From: Mortierella sp. BCC40632
Lineage: Eukaryota; Mortierellomycota; Mortierellomycetes; Mortierellales; Mortierellaceae
Assembly: GCA_011634665.1 (NCBI GenBank)
Contig: WAEK01000007.1
Location: 2,700,501-2,764,500, forward strand
Length of the DNA stretch: 64,000 nucleotides
Direction: 5' to 3'
Both the position numbers and the translations under genes were made by a program. Positions 48,380-61,060 of the stretch are shown here, in pieces. Below the pieces are notes generated by a model. The model saw nothing but the letters and a program-made list of their open reading frames with translations, did no database searches and was not told the DNA's origin. Each line of letters opens with the position of its first letter. Within the stretch, counting starts at the first letter, position 1.

Positions 48380-49917
48380 ATGGACCATTCATCGAATGAA
48401 GGCAAGGAACAAAACGGAACTCTGGCTACTATGGGTTATCTGACATATGAAAGAACATGGACTGACTAAAATGGTGTACTAGATGATTCCAATCTTCTGG
48501 TTATCGTGATTGATACCAATCCGTTTGAATGGGAGCATCGTTCTGCGCCACTAAAGCTCAAGGAGGCGCTTCGTCACATTCTAGCGTTCATGAACGCCCA
48601 CCTTGCAGGACGACATGACAACAAGCTCGCTGTAATAGCAAGCCACGCCGGAGTCAGGTAACATGCAGTTCTTGCTGCTTCTTTGAACAGTAGTGACCAA
48701 GGACTCACGCCCTCTGTGCTTGTAAAGCAAGTTCCTCTATCCAAAATTAAATGAACCAGAACCGCCAGGGACAAAGGTGCCAGCAAAGAAGGATGCCAAC
48801 GTTTACCAAGTTTTTCAAGTCGTCAACGATGCTGTGCTTTCAGGAATCGAAAGGCTGCTCATGGAACCAGAAGTAGCTCTGCAGGAGAATGACCTTGGTT
48901 GCTCGAAGATTGCTGCAGCATTGTCACTTGGATTATGTTGTATGTCTACCCTCTTGCCTTATCTGATTTATGTCTACCAGAAAGATGGGCATGCTAGCCA
49001 ACATCATTTCGTATCCTGTCATAGACATCAATCAAGCTCTCAAGTCTGATGGCGTGGGGAATGTCAAGCCTAGGATCCTTGTTTTGACAGTATCCCCCGA
49101 TTCCTCATCAGACTATATCCCTATCATGAACTGCATTTTTTCTGCCCAGAAAGCCGTAAGTATTTACTTTCAGCTATGGATTACGTTTTTAGTCTCAGTA
49201 TCTAATACTGTCTGAACGATGACTTTTTCTGTTGACAGAATATCCCAATTGATGTCTGCAAAATTTGGGGTGAAGATGCCGTCTTCCTTCAACAAGCCGC
49301 TCACATCACGGAAGGCATCTATATTAGACTGGATGATCCTCAAGGACTACTACAGATTCTCATGGTACCACATCAGGCTGTCGTCCTTCTCTGACTCGCT
49401 TTTACGTAGACATTCTGGAGGACCAACCTAAAATATTGACTTTCACTATTTCTTGTGAAGTTCTCGTTCTTGCCTGATCGATATTCTAGAGGCTATCTCT
49501 ATTTGCCAGGACAGGATCAGGTGGATTTTCGAGCAGCATGCTTCTGCCATAAAAAGATCGTGGACATTGGCTATGTGTGCTCCGTCTGCCTGTCCAGTAA
49601 GTACAAAAAATTAACAAGATTATATTGCGTGGAGTACTGATCACTACCTAATTAACTACAACCCTCTCCTCTCGCTCATTAGTTTTTTGCAGTTTCTCCC
49701 CCGTCTGTTCAACGTGCAGGTACATTCCACCACTCTACATGTTTGTTATGAGGGGAACTTTAGTTGGCAAAAGGCCTTGTATCGAAATTTACTCATTTGA
49801 CTCTCAACATGTAGGACCAAGTTTGCATTTCAACCTCTGCTCCCACCGAATAGACGACTGGGTGTTAGAGGGACCGTCCATAGTCCAGGTTCATCACGCC
49901 CTAGTACACCTAACTAA
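48380..49917 (+). CDS. TFB4: TFIIH core subunit Tfb4/p34
   Basis: Subunit of the general transcription and nucleotide-excision-repair factor TFIIH (human GTF2H3), where it pairs with p44. Eight exons: 48380-48434, 48483-48657, 48728 to about 48939, about 48998-49155, 49239-49364, 49461-49596, 49683-49719 and 49815-49917. The von Willebrand-A-like core shows [35 protein letters not shown] and [15 protein letters not shown]. The C-terminal C4 zinc region reads [28 protein letters not shown]. Splice phases fit except at exon 3/4: introns of 58 nt (GTATGT...CTAG) or 37 nt are possible there, giving slightly different proteins. Intron 1 is only 48 nt. The gene looks intact although it lies between two decayed mobile-type copies. 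Confidence 0.92.
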
Positions 49918-51540
49918 AGCCTGAGACCCATGCACTACGGCATGTAAGCTGTGAAAGGACTCACGCTAAGCGTTGTATTTAGACCATGCCTCGATAACCC
50001 TACTAGGCAGTTCTCGAGACGAGTGCCATGGAGCGTCTCTTGTGAGGCAATGGTGCGCTTTGCATGTTAGAATAATGAATGGACAACTATCGATCTCATT
50101 TGTCTAGAACAACTGACGCGTCACAACCTGTTCTCAATCTGTGGCCGCCTCACTGCTTGTTGGTACACTTCATTGCCTTCAACAATATGATGCGAGCGTG
50201 TCGTCCCTAACTGCTCAAAACACCGGTAGCACGCCTGAGACGTTCTAGGCTTGTTTGTTTATCCAACCAACTCCATACAGCAAATGCTGCTTTCATATGT
50301 ATCTTCCTCCCCGTCTAACATGACCTCTGGTCTGACTCCCCGCTCCTACTCCCTAACCCTACAAGCACGAGATTCCTTTGCGACACCTGGCTCCCTATTT
50401 AGGGTTTCTGTGATGCCACTGGCTGTTTTTTCATCGCCCCATCTGACCGGGATACACTGCCTTCAAAAGCCTATCCTTTCACACAATCCTACAAAAAAGA
50501 AAAGACTCCTCCAGACCACGACTAAACTCCCATGCCATTCCAAACATGCAATATCCCTGCTCCTGAGCGGATGCCTGTTCCACCAGGGACCCTCCGCTAC
50601 AATGCTTGTGTGGAGCCACCTCCATCCAGCAGCTCGTTGAAAGATAATTGAGTCTCTGGCCAACAACCAGAGACAGGCTCATTTCCAGGTGCGTTCTGGC
50701 GAAGCTACGATGGACCCGACCTTGTAAGTTGTAAGTCAACAAAGAAAATGTATTACTAGCAATAAACCGGCTTTTAGGCTTCAATCCCGTTGTCAATACA
50801 GCTCGACAAATTGCGGATTGGCACAGTTCATCTAGTACAGCGTCTAGAGCAATACATATTGCATTTATCGCTTATCCTCACAACAAAAGAGATGATTATC
50901 ATCGACTGCCCAAGCAGTTCGCAAACTCTATTCCAGCACCTTGCACAAGGATCTGAAATCGCGATTTATCTTTCCTTGAATCAAGCAGTCCCACGGATAT
51001 TATCGTCAATAGAGCCCAAGATGGTCTGTGCACTTTTGCACACTGTGGACTCGTACCTCTGCACGAGCGAGTCTCTTGTACTTTCCTCTGCGAATCGAGG
51101 AACAATGTGTCTGGTACGACGACAGTCCATAGTATGTTTAAATAGCTTCATTCAATCGCGACGGCCCATCATCTCTGAGTTTACTGCAGTGCCGCAAAAG
51201 GTCCCCGCAAACATACCTGCCTGTCACACAATAGTTTATTATAACACAGTCGTCATTGCTTCAGTCGTTTGGAGAGGCCTAGTAAGTGTTTAACAGTCTG
51301 GCTGTGCAAAAAAAAAAAAAAAAAAAAAAAAAAAGTGAAATGGTTGCTCACAGTCTAAAGCACTTTAGTCGCGGTCATATTTAGGAAAAGGCTACATATC
51401 GCATTGGGGCATTACTCGAGGGAAAGAGAAAAAGATAAAAGAACGAGGAAGCACCTGCGGACCCTGGAGCCAGCTAAATGCCGCTTAATCCGACAGACTG
51501 TGGCGAGTTAAAAATGCTCCTCGCGAACTTTACACAAACG
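49918..51540. other. Intergenic, possible pseudogene margin
   Basis: No supported gene. A 167-codon open frame at 50790-51293 has no recognisable domain and might be the eroded start of pseudogene copy 2. An A-tract of 27 nt lies at 51308-51334. Confidence 0.4.
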
Positions 51541-54500
51541 CGATGGATACCTACAGCGCTTTTACTTACAATGATTTGAAGCATTCACAGTTCCGAGAAG
51601 AGGCACTGGATGCCATCGCTGCGGTCAATGGTGATATTCATGCCCACCATGTCAAATTAGAGGACAAAGATAAGGATTCACTCAAAGACTCGAATCTCAA
51701 CATATTGTTTTGGTTCACTATCCTTGGCGAGAATTTTGGAGAGACCTGGGTCAATGTCTACCAGGACAAATCCTAGTCTTCTATTCCTCAGCTAAAGCAG
51801 AGCCTTCTAGCTACTACTGCTCCATTAACAACTCAAGATGAAGGCGACTGCACTGTTGGCATTGACGATAGCCAAAGCCAGGAGGAGTTTCGAATGTGTA
51901 CAGGTACGCTAAAGTTAGTCTTGCACATTGATCGATCCCAACCATTTTGCTCGCATAGCCGAATTTCTTAGCGCCGACAAGCCGTGTCCCATTCAATCAA
52001 CAAATTGGCTCTGCGTCATAGAAAACTGTTGAAAACCTCATATCTACTCATGTTTTAGCTTGCAAGTGGCTCCAAGTGGACCGACGATATGCAATCATTT
52101 GATTTCAGCAGACTGCTCCCACTAGGATTCGAACTTTCAGAGGGATTGCGAACCGTCAATGTTGCACCACTGCCTGACGGGGTTCAAGAGGAGATCGAGG
52201 CGACTAAAGTAATGGTCGTTCAGAGCTCTTGAATGTCATAAGCCAAAAGCATCTCAGTTAAGCAATCCAGAGTTGGTGATGAAACACAAGAAAAGGCACT
52301 CAGAATTGCGGAGATGGAGAATAGCCCAACCCATTCTGGAAACAGATGACACCCAATATCTTCCCAAGGTCTCGATCTCAATCCATGATTCTACGCGACT
52401 GCGTGTCCAACACGACGTGTCCCCAACTTCTTCAATGCTCCACCATAATCAGCAATTTATGACTAAGATCGATATATGCGGAAAGCATCGAATATATCAT
52501 CCGGCTCTTGTTACAAACTTGATTGGCAAATCGGCGTGAAATGGCTAACAGGTATCGCTGGGCTCAGTTCCAGCAGGGAGCATAGATTGCCGATAAGCAC
52601 GTCAAGCACCGAGGTGAGCATTTTTCTCCATCCCATTAGAGAAACTGCATACAGCGCCTTTTGGACTAAGTAGGCGAAGACACAGTTAGTGAATAGTGGA
52701 CGGAATATAGAAGTCGGCGGCGTCTCCATTTGTTAAATGATATCGTTGCGCTGGCCAAAAAGAATCCTGGTCCAAGAGAATGGAATTAACGGCCCAACAT
52801 GCTTTTGACTGAACCTGCGTTCAACGAACGTATTGAGCCTGAGGGAGAAGATAGACATGATGACCATGACGAGTGTTTAGATGAAACTGTGATTTAACAG
52901 CTTCTACCGAAGAGTCATGCAACCAAGCAACTGAATACCCTGTAGTCTCGTCCACTTTCTCGATATCGTCGACAGCAACATCCACAGCAGTCAAGGGACC
53001 AAACAACAGAAGGCTAAAGGGTCCTTTTGGAATCATCATCGCCTTGCAAACAATACTCATTCGAGGACACCCGAAAGGCTGCTTTTGAAGACTTCAGCCG
53101 TAGCGAGTTGAAGGTTGCCAGGGATCTCGCCAATGAACTGAGGCTCTTTGTACCACGTCGGTGGATCACTAAAGAGGGTATCGGATACCGCCAGCACAGT
53201 TCCTATATTGCCCTTCGAGCCCCTACTGTAATGCTCGCGAATGCTGTAATTCAGGCCATTTACAAACGGTTGATTTGCTCGCTGGCTGTGCCCAAATACT
53301 GCAACGGGAAGTTTGAGCGCGTTGCATCTCGGTCCTAAGCAACTGCTCGAGGCCTTGTGTGCCTCTTCGGAGGACCACTTCGAAATCAATGAAGTAATTG
53401 GCAGACCCATACACAATGTCATCAAAGCTAACGCTCCAAGGGGGGGAGCACCACTTTTGCTGTCTTTTTCAGCCTAACCCGAATTGAAAGATTTAAGGAA
53501 ATCGGTAATGACTGCCCTCCGATGAGATCTGTCGAGTGTATGAAAAATACCTGACCTGACTTACGACTCATTCGCACTTTATTCTTGACGTGACATGGTG
53601 TTTGCAGACGATCATTCAGTCTGTATGGTTAGTCGTCAAGTCACCTCCAAGGACGGTCCTCATCAACGCCCAGTGTTAAGCCCGGTCGAAGAAAGAGATA
53701 GAGGAACGGTGATGGTAAATGACGGGTCCAAATCTAGCAGAGCAGACATCAAGCCAAGAGTGTAGATGAAGTTGAAGAGCAGACCATCATGGCCAAATAG
53801 CATATTCAGAAATTCAAGACCATGGAGACTAAAAGAAAGAGGACGGCTACCCAGAACCATAGTGATGCCACATATGTCGCCTGAATGTTCAAATGCAACA
53901 AGAACAGCCCTGAGGGAGACAAAAATTTTACAAGAATGAAAAAATAGACAGGCTATTTCACGTAATGCCGAGGATAAGCTGGCGCTGATACAAGAGCAGC
54001 TGACCATGGCCAAGGGATCCTTGCTCTACTGGTGAAAGACCTGTCTTGCAGTCAAGTCTGTAGCATAGCTGAGCAAAAAGATCGGTAAGGGTGACATGAC
54101 CGGCGCCAAGGGAACACCCAGTCACTAAAGATATCCCACCATGTGTCGACGTTTCTGCACTGTTGAGCCAACATGATCAGGTTGTGAACGGCCAACAGAG
54201 CCTGGTAGCGTTTTAGACTAAGGACTTAGGATTTGCGTGATGCCTACGATGTCCCCAAGCATTGCCCGAGATTAAGGAACCCATGAATCACCTCCAAATG
54301 CTGTAGACTAAGGACGAGGCAAAGAAAATGAAACGAATCAGATTGCTAACACTATTATTTAATCGTAAAGCTATGGATATAAACCCCCCAGACCACCAAG
54401 ATAATTTGCTCAAGTCTACTTAGTCTTCGGAACTTGTGATACGATCTCGGAAGGACTTCCGGACTGTCCGCACCGACGCTTACGCACTCAAACTTCCAGC

Positions 54501-55200
54501 AGCTACCTAAGTGGCCGCAAAGCAGATTAACAGACATCACTTTGTAACAAATTCGCCCACGCACGCAAGAAAGCTCAAAGAGAGGAAAGAAACAAAGGAA
54601 TCAAGATTGCACCAGAGAATCTCTACAAGAAAGAAGCACCCTTGTCAGAAGCCAGAACGATGAAGCAGATCGACAAAGCGACCAAGGCACAGGCAGAAGC
54701 CACAAGCACTCCGTGTCAATTCAACAGAACTGAACCACTCCAAAAAACGGTTCAAACCAAATGATACCGCGCTCGCAGGGGATGGGCTAAACATACCAGT
54801 CATATCCGAGACTAAGCCGTGAGGCACGCGGTTGAGGGAACAAGAACTCAAGACACTGGTGCGTCATCCGTCAGTGCTTACGATGGGTTTTGCAATCAGT
54901 GCCAGGAATTTAAAGTCCAAAAGCTGGGTTCGAGTGGGCTCTGCGACCCTTCGGGATGCATCAAGAAGCGACCAGAGGTACAGATTAATGTGATCGGAGG
55001 GTACCGGAACTGGGGTCGGATCGAGGAGAACAGGGCATGCACGACGCGGCGGCGAGAAGCTCCAGAAAGAGTCCTGGCAACAAGCGATTGTTTTGATAAC
55101 GAAAGAGTATTTTATGTGAAAGCTCTGCCCGATGTGCTTCCGATGCACAGCACCGGCACGATCGCGTAGAAAGATCGATAAGATTATATTTAACAGTGTC
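51541..55200 (+). pseudogene. Fanzor/TnpB-like gene, copy 2, decayed
   Basis: Scattered, frame-broken blocks match copy 1 in the same order. FDFSRLLPLGFELSEGLR at about 52099 corresponds to FDISRFLPSNVQLR of copy 1, and is followed without interruption by VAPLPDGVQEEIEATK. That equals the copy 1 stretch VVLL+PTRLRQHIERSK, which is split by the DIRS element there. LSALHLGPKQLLEALC at 53313 matches ALHLGPVEIYEALC; GTGTGVGSRRTGHARRGG at 55000 matches GNAGTGVGSHIKGH; and ITKEYFM, a stop, then KLCPMCF at 55096-55130 matches ITSEYRTSKTCVFCF. Many stops lie between blocks. The RuvC-III end is not recognisable. It is more decayed than copy 1. Confidence 0.6.
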
Positions 55201-56331
55201 TATGGAACATGAAATTCATGAACCAGAGCTGCAAGTCACTCAAACAGGGGCACATGACAAAACCCCAAAAGAGTCAAGGAGCTGTGAACATTGGTTCAAG
55301 TGGGTGGTGTCGATTGACGAGCAAGGACAAGTTAGTGATACCTTGCTTCTCGTGGCTCACATACATGAACATCAGTTGTCATTGACCGGAGCAACCATGC
55401 GTGTCCAATATCCAGCGTCTGAAGCCATGGGCACTCCCAGCTTGGGATATCTTTAAGCATGTGTCCCCAGGCGAAACGTCGAGGTCCTTGTAATGATTAG
55501 AAAAACTGGACTCATTTCAACAGGATCCATTTTTTTCACAGGGAACTTCTCGCATGAAACTGATCGGCCACTTCACGAAATGAATTGATCAAAGGAATAG
55601 GGATATCAGCTTTTGCTCTGTAAAACGGTTTGACGCTGTAATAGTTTGAGGGCATATACTTTCTGATGCTTCCCCCAACTCCCAACCCTCAGCTTCGGCT
55701 AAGTGCATCCTAGACTATGATTGTACATTTGGGAATGATGCACGTTGATTCCGTCTTGATATGAAGACAAGGCACCCCCTCCCCCTTCCTACTCCCCCAA
55801 AATATTCCCACTGCATGATCTTCGTCCTAAAGAACAGGATGAACATTTTTTTCGAGCCGGCAGATTACGTGCTTTGGGCTATTCGACATGATACGCCCGT
55901 GATTGACTTTCGATGTGGCGCTGTTGTATTAGGGGTAGTGCAGGAAAATAGTGACCAAATTACTGTTCAAGTTTCTGGGTGGAAGAGCGTTACCCCCGTA
56001 TCTTTCCAACGTCTGCTGGCCTGTAAAAGGGCTATATTCTGATTTCCGCTTACATTGTGATTGCGTCTCTCTAGACTTGGAACGCTCTCTCATGTGGTCC
56101 AAATTGCGCACACCTGTGTGTAAGGCTGGATTCGGAATGCTTTTCCACTGACTTACATTCCCCCAGGCGCACTGGGTGTTGAATTCCCAAGAGCGAAAAG
56201 GAACCCTCCCCATTCTTTGCACCCCATGAGCTGACAGTACCAGATTGTAGTTGACTTAAAAGGACTGGCCACTCCCTCTATGAGGCTTCTCGTCGCTCTA
56301 CTTCTTCAGATACCCGACACCCACTACAATT
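55201..56331. other. Intergenic, no firm gene
   Basis: Contains open frames of 87-94 codons (55196-55456 and 55761-56042) without recognisable domains. The first could be a remnant of pseudogene copy 2. Confidence 0.4.
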
Positions 56332-58729
56332 ATGAGGCTGCGCAACTTCGCCTCCACCGTGGCATTTACGTTTGCAGCCTGCGTTGCTCTACTTCAAGGC
56401 AACCAGGCTGCTGCAGACCCTGTTCCACAGCTGCAGCACCACCATCACCATCAGCAGCAGCAGCAGCATATTCATCACCACCGCAAACACCAGAAACACC
56501 ATCACCGGCAACAGGGTACTCATAGAACTCTCCATCGGGGCCACCAAGCCTTCAGTGCTTCAAATCGTGACTCTCGTTGCCGCAATGGCCGTGAATGTAG
56601 TGTATCAGTTGACACAATTTGAAGTATTTGAAAAATGTGTTTGCAAATAGAGAGACTCATCCGTGTGGTCTGTTTGTCCAACATTGATAGGCGTTGATTT
56701 GCGTCTTGTATGCGACAACATACAAATTGACCGTCTCGTTTGTAAAGTCCCAAAGCAACTCGAGGGTGATGCTTACGGAATGTGGGGAGCATGCAAGGGA
56801 GGCTCTTGCAGTAAAACAACTGTCAAGTACATAAATATGGACCAGCCATGCTACAAGCATCCATGGGAGTGCCCCTCTAGCACCAACGAATTGGATAGCG
56901 ACTCGGATCCAGCTGACGCTGAGTACTATGGCGGAGAATCTGCAAAGGAAAAGCTAGTTGGCCTATGCAGGGAGCGACCACATTCCCATAAGAAGCATGG
57001 TCACAAGAAAAAGACGCACAAGAAGGTCCACAAGAAGAAGAAGCACCCTTGGAAAGGGCTTTGTGTTGCCAAAGGCACTTTCTGTGGCAGCAATCTATTC
57101 GGATGTCACTTTGCCCACAATGCGATCTATAGCTGCGAAAAAGTAGGCTCCAAGCCTGTTTTCGTCGAGGTTTGCAAAGGAGGTTGTAAAACGGGTGCTA
57201 CTGGTAAAGACACGTGTGAGCCTGTTCCCACCACGACCACCACTAAGTCGACTACCACTACCACTAGACCGACTACTACTACCACAACCACTACCACCAC
57301 GACTAGACCAACCACATCAACGACAACGACGACGACGACAACCACTGCATCAACTACCACTACCACCAGATCAACTACTACCACCACCACCACAACAACA
57401 ACAACTAGACCAACTACAACAACAACAACCACTACTACTAGACCAACAACCACTACTACTACTACTACCAGGTCAACTACCACAACAACAACCACTACCA
57501 GACCAACAACAACAACCACTACTACTACTACTACCAGACTGACTACTACCACCACTACCACCACTACCACCAGTCCAACTACCACTACTACCACTACCAC
57601 AGCCACTGCCCCCACCACAACAACCCTCGCGCCGCCACCACCACCACCACCACCGCTGCTGCTTTTTCTATTACTACCACTACCGCCAACCAACCACCAC
57701 TCATTACAACCACAACAACCACTACAACCACTACCAGACCTACAACCACTACAACCACTACAACCACTACCAGGTTTACTACTACTTTGCTGCTTTACCA
57801 CTACCAGTTTACTTTTTTTACTACTTTTATTTACTACTACTACAATAACCACTGGGACAAGCTCATTTACTACTTACTACTACTACTACATTACTTACGC
57901 AACCACCACTACATTTACTTCCACTACCACAGCCACAACACCAACCACTACCACTACTACCACTACCACAGCCACAACACCAACCACTACCACTACTACA
58001 ACTACAACTACTACACCAACAACAACCACTACTACCACCCCAACAACCACTACTACTACCACCCAAACGACAACAACAACCACAACAACCACTACCACTA
58101 CAACCGCGAGCTGCACTGGTGTTATTGAACCATTTATAAATGGCGTCAACTCAACGATCGACGGAATATTGGGATTGTTGAAAAACGTCAATGGCACATC
58201 AGATATTATAGCAACCATCAATGGCATAAGGTATGAACTCCTTAGTTCAACTGAAGCCGTTAAAACTTTCGCCGGAACGATTGTCTACTCTGTAGATGAA
58301 ATTGTCAAAGTCATTCGTAATTTCCAAAGTGCCATCAGCACGGCAACCAATATCTCAGCGTCGACATTCGAGGAAATTTTCGGGGTTATAGCAAATCTCA
58401 CTGGAGCCGCAAGGAGGGTCGTCGAATGCGAGAATATCCAAAAGAATTGTACCAGCCTAATAACGTTCCTTGGATTCGGTCTCCGGGCAGCTCTTCCAAC
58501 CATAAGAGAGTACATCAAGAGCACTGGACTCACTATTCTAGACGGAGTAGTAACCCGGCTCGAACAAACCGCGGATGGGTTGATCACAGGATCGAGAGAC
58601 AGTCTTGCGTCTCTCCAGAGTATTTTGTCTTCCATCAGTGCGCTTAGTGCATTCTTACCGGCCTCATTCAAACTTCCGATCGATCTAGCCAATGCCCTAC
58701 TGAAAGTCGTGACAGATTGCCAAGATTAA
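56332..58729 (+). CDS. Secreted Thr-rich mucin-like protein
   Basis: Predicted secreted or wall-attached protein of about 740 residues; two exons (56332-56515 and 56691-58729) join in frame. A signal peptide (MRLRNFASTVAFTFAACVAL) is followed by a His/Gln-rich segment (HHHHHQQQQQ) just before the intron, then a Cys-rich region (VCDNIQIDRLVCKV ... GGSCSKTT), a Lys/His-rich run (KKHGHKKKTHKK) and a second Cys module (GLCVAKGTFCGSNLFGC ... VCKGGC). Next comes a threonine-rich stalk of about 300 residues, likely O-glycosylated, interrupted by a hydrophobic Leu/Pro/Tyr stretch that looks like a frame slip. The C-terminal 200 residues (ASCTGVIEPFINGVNSTIDG onward) are helical with several Asn-linked sites and no family I recognise. 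No GPI signal is evident. Function is unknown; a metal-binding or adhesive role is only a guess. Confidence 0.75.
57222..58110 (+). repeat. ACN-type coding minisatellite (Thr stalk)
   Basis: Almost all triplets are ACT, ACC or ACA, with occasional AGA-CCA (Arg-Pro) punctuation. Between about 57630 and 57830 the Thr-coding register moves to another frame and then returns. Confidence 0.85.
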
Positions 58730-59142
58730 CGTCCTTCGATGAGTTAGATATCCCTTTCTGGGATTTAGTATACCACATTAAAGCTATGGGGTTTCCATAT
58801 GTATCAAATGTTTCTTTCGAGAAAATCTTACAGCTAAAGAGTGCTGATTGACTTCATGTTGCCAATCGATACTTGGGTATTCATGTCGCGTTATGCTGCA
58901 CTTCAAACTGTCATGTGTTGGGTACAGACTGTATCATTTGAGATAAGTTGTTGTTTAATATTTTTTCCACGGGTCCAACCTTGATGCCTCTCTGAGCATT
59001 TTTTTTTATAACGAGGGGCCCCATGTGGGCATGCAGAGTTTATGGAATACCGAGACTACTGCCCCGTTGTCACTTGGGCCATAACAGGATCTAGCCCTGC
59101 AAATAAACACTAAATAGTTCTACCTGATGTCAAGCTACTCTG

Positions 59143-61033
59143 GTCGCCATCACCCACATCGCATGAGTGGTCGTAATGCCAGCTCCCTACGCGGCCTGTT
59201 GCGCTCATTCGTCGTCTATGAGCCTGAGTCCATCGCTAACACTTTTTTCCAGCTCCCTAACCTCTCCATTACGTCCAACTTTTTCTTTCCCAAGACATAC
59301 GCCAACACCGTCTCGTCTGCTTCCCCATATGCCTCTCTGAGGTCTGGCTTCAACCGAAGTGGATTGTTCAAATCCGAGAAATCACCATGGTTACGTTGGT
59401 ATCCTCCATTACCGTTGCGTCTCTCAGCGCGTTTGCTCACCGCGGTGATTCCTATGGACTTTTCCCATTCCACTGTGGTCTCACACCTTTGACCCCAGAT
59501 CTGCTTTCTACCATACTCCTCAATGGCCTCAAAGAACCGTGTCGCCATATACTTCGCTGTCTTGGTTGACGTCCTGTGCATCTGCTTCCACTTTTGGACC
59601 ACCACGTCTAATACCGATCCCTGGTATGCTTCCCTAATCGTGTGTGGCCTGATCACCTCTTCCTCCTCCTGTTCTCTCTCGCGCTCCCCCGGACGAATGT
59701 CCTTGATGCCTTCAAAGATACCCTCCAATGAGTCCCACAAGTCTTCTTCATTCCTCTCCCTGAATCCCGGCTTTTTCGAATGGCCCGATCTTCCTGCTTT
59801 CCTCCTTCCTTGCTCTACCCATGCCTTCAACTCCCTCCTGTACTGCGTACGTCCATACTCCTCGACCTTCTCTACTTCTCCTTTCCAATGCTCTCCTTGT
59901 TCCTTCACTGTTGCCTTGCATTCCCAAACGTGCCTCGTCGTCTCTGTCTCTTCTCTACAGACACTGCACTTGTCATCCTCGTAGAGTTCTGGGTGGCGCC
60001 TCTTCATTTCCGTCAGAGTTGGAAGCATCCCATGGAGTTTCTTGATCCTGTGCGCCCTCCTCTTGCAGTCCCCCTCGCTGGTATACAGACTTCTCGGTGG
60101 GTTCTTCTCGTGAAGTATATCCAGTGTGGCGCTCCATTCAACACGTCTCCAATCCTGGATGTTTTCATTTGTTCTGTTCTGCCGTACCCAGTGTTGATGC
60201 ATTCGTGACGCCGACTGCAGCTTCAATACCTGTCGCACATCGTCCTCCACTATTTGTCCGAGAAGAGTTGCCCTGCAGCCGTATCCCTCCTGGACCCTTT
60301 CTGGCAGAACCCAAATGCAATTGACTTTGTCGTGCGCTTTTTTCGCCAATCTATCTGCTGCCTCGTTGCCCATGTCTCCCAAGTGTCCTTTAACCCACTC
60401 GACTTCTACTCCCTTCCCCTGATCGCAGAACGCTTGATATACGACTGTCCACCATTCTGCGTATGTCGCCCTATGTTTCCTCCTCCGGGTTGCATCTATT
60501 CTCCCCTTCACTAGTTCCTGGAATCCATCAACAACTGCCGAGTTGTCTATCCTGATCAGCGCTTCCTTCCCCCGTGGGCAACAGAGGATTGCAGCCAGCA
60601 GTCCAACCAGTTCTGCCTTGGTTGACGATGCAAATCCATTTACTGCCCCAGTCATCATATCTTCGTGTCCCCTCCTCCTCTTGACCACTACCCCAAAGGT
60701 CATTTTGATGCTGCTCTTTGCGTAGTCTCTCAGTGATCCATCCGAATACAGTACCAAGTCTGTAACACCCTGTAGCTGTTCTCTCCAGTGTTCGATCTTG
60801 TTCACTGTCTCGGCGTCGAGCTGCAGTCCCTCGAAGCCGCTGCTTCTCCGAATTACCACTTCTGGTTCCAAAAGGGGTGTGCCTAGACGTGCAGCAGCGT
60901 AGTCTGCTTCTCTACTGACAGCACTCTTCCTTCCTTCTCCATTGACGACTCTTGCCAGATCTGCATATCTTTTCTCCAGGGGCCTTCTTCGTCTCCTCGC
61001 TGTTTCCTTAGCCCACTTCTCGCGCAGTCTTCG
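59143..61033 (-). mobile_element. LINE fragment: RNase H and zinc-knuckle module
   Basis: An open frame of about 600 codons on the minus strand. RNase H features: LVLYSDGSLRDYAK (first Asp), STKAELVGLLAAI (Glu), RIDNSAVVDG (Asp), and VEWVKGHLGDMGNEAADRLA (His and last Asp). Later comes CSVCREETETTRHVWEC, the CCHC-type knuckle found after RNase H in many LINE ORF2 proteins, then a basic C-terminal region. No reverse transcriptase precedes it. Instead the frame begins in a 27-nt A-tract (T on plus, 61034-61060). It is probably a 5'-truncated LINE, although such modules can also be standalone genes. An inverted, more decayed copy is at 62445-63718. Confidence 0.75.
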
Positions 61034-61060
61034 TTTTTTTTTTTTTTTTTTTTTTTTTTT

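Noticed and set aside
50251..50640. 129-codon plus-strand open frame after TFB4
   Set aside because: No recognisable motif; Ser/Pro-rich composition typical of non-coding CT-rich sequence here.
57127..57852. Valine/glycine-rich minus-strand frame of 241 codons
   Set aside because: It is the antisense shadow of the threonine repeat.
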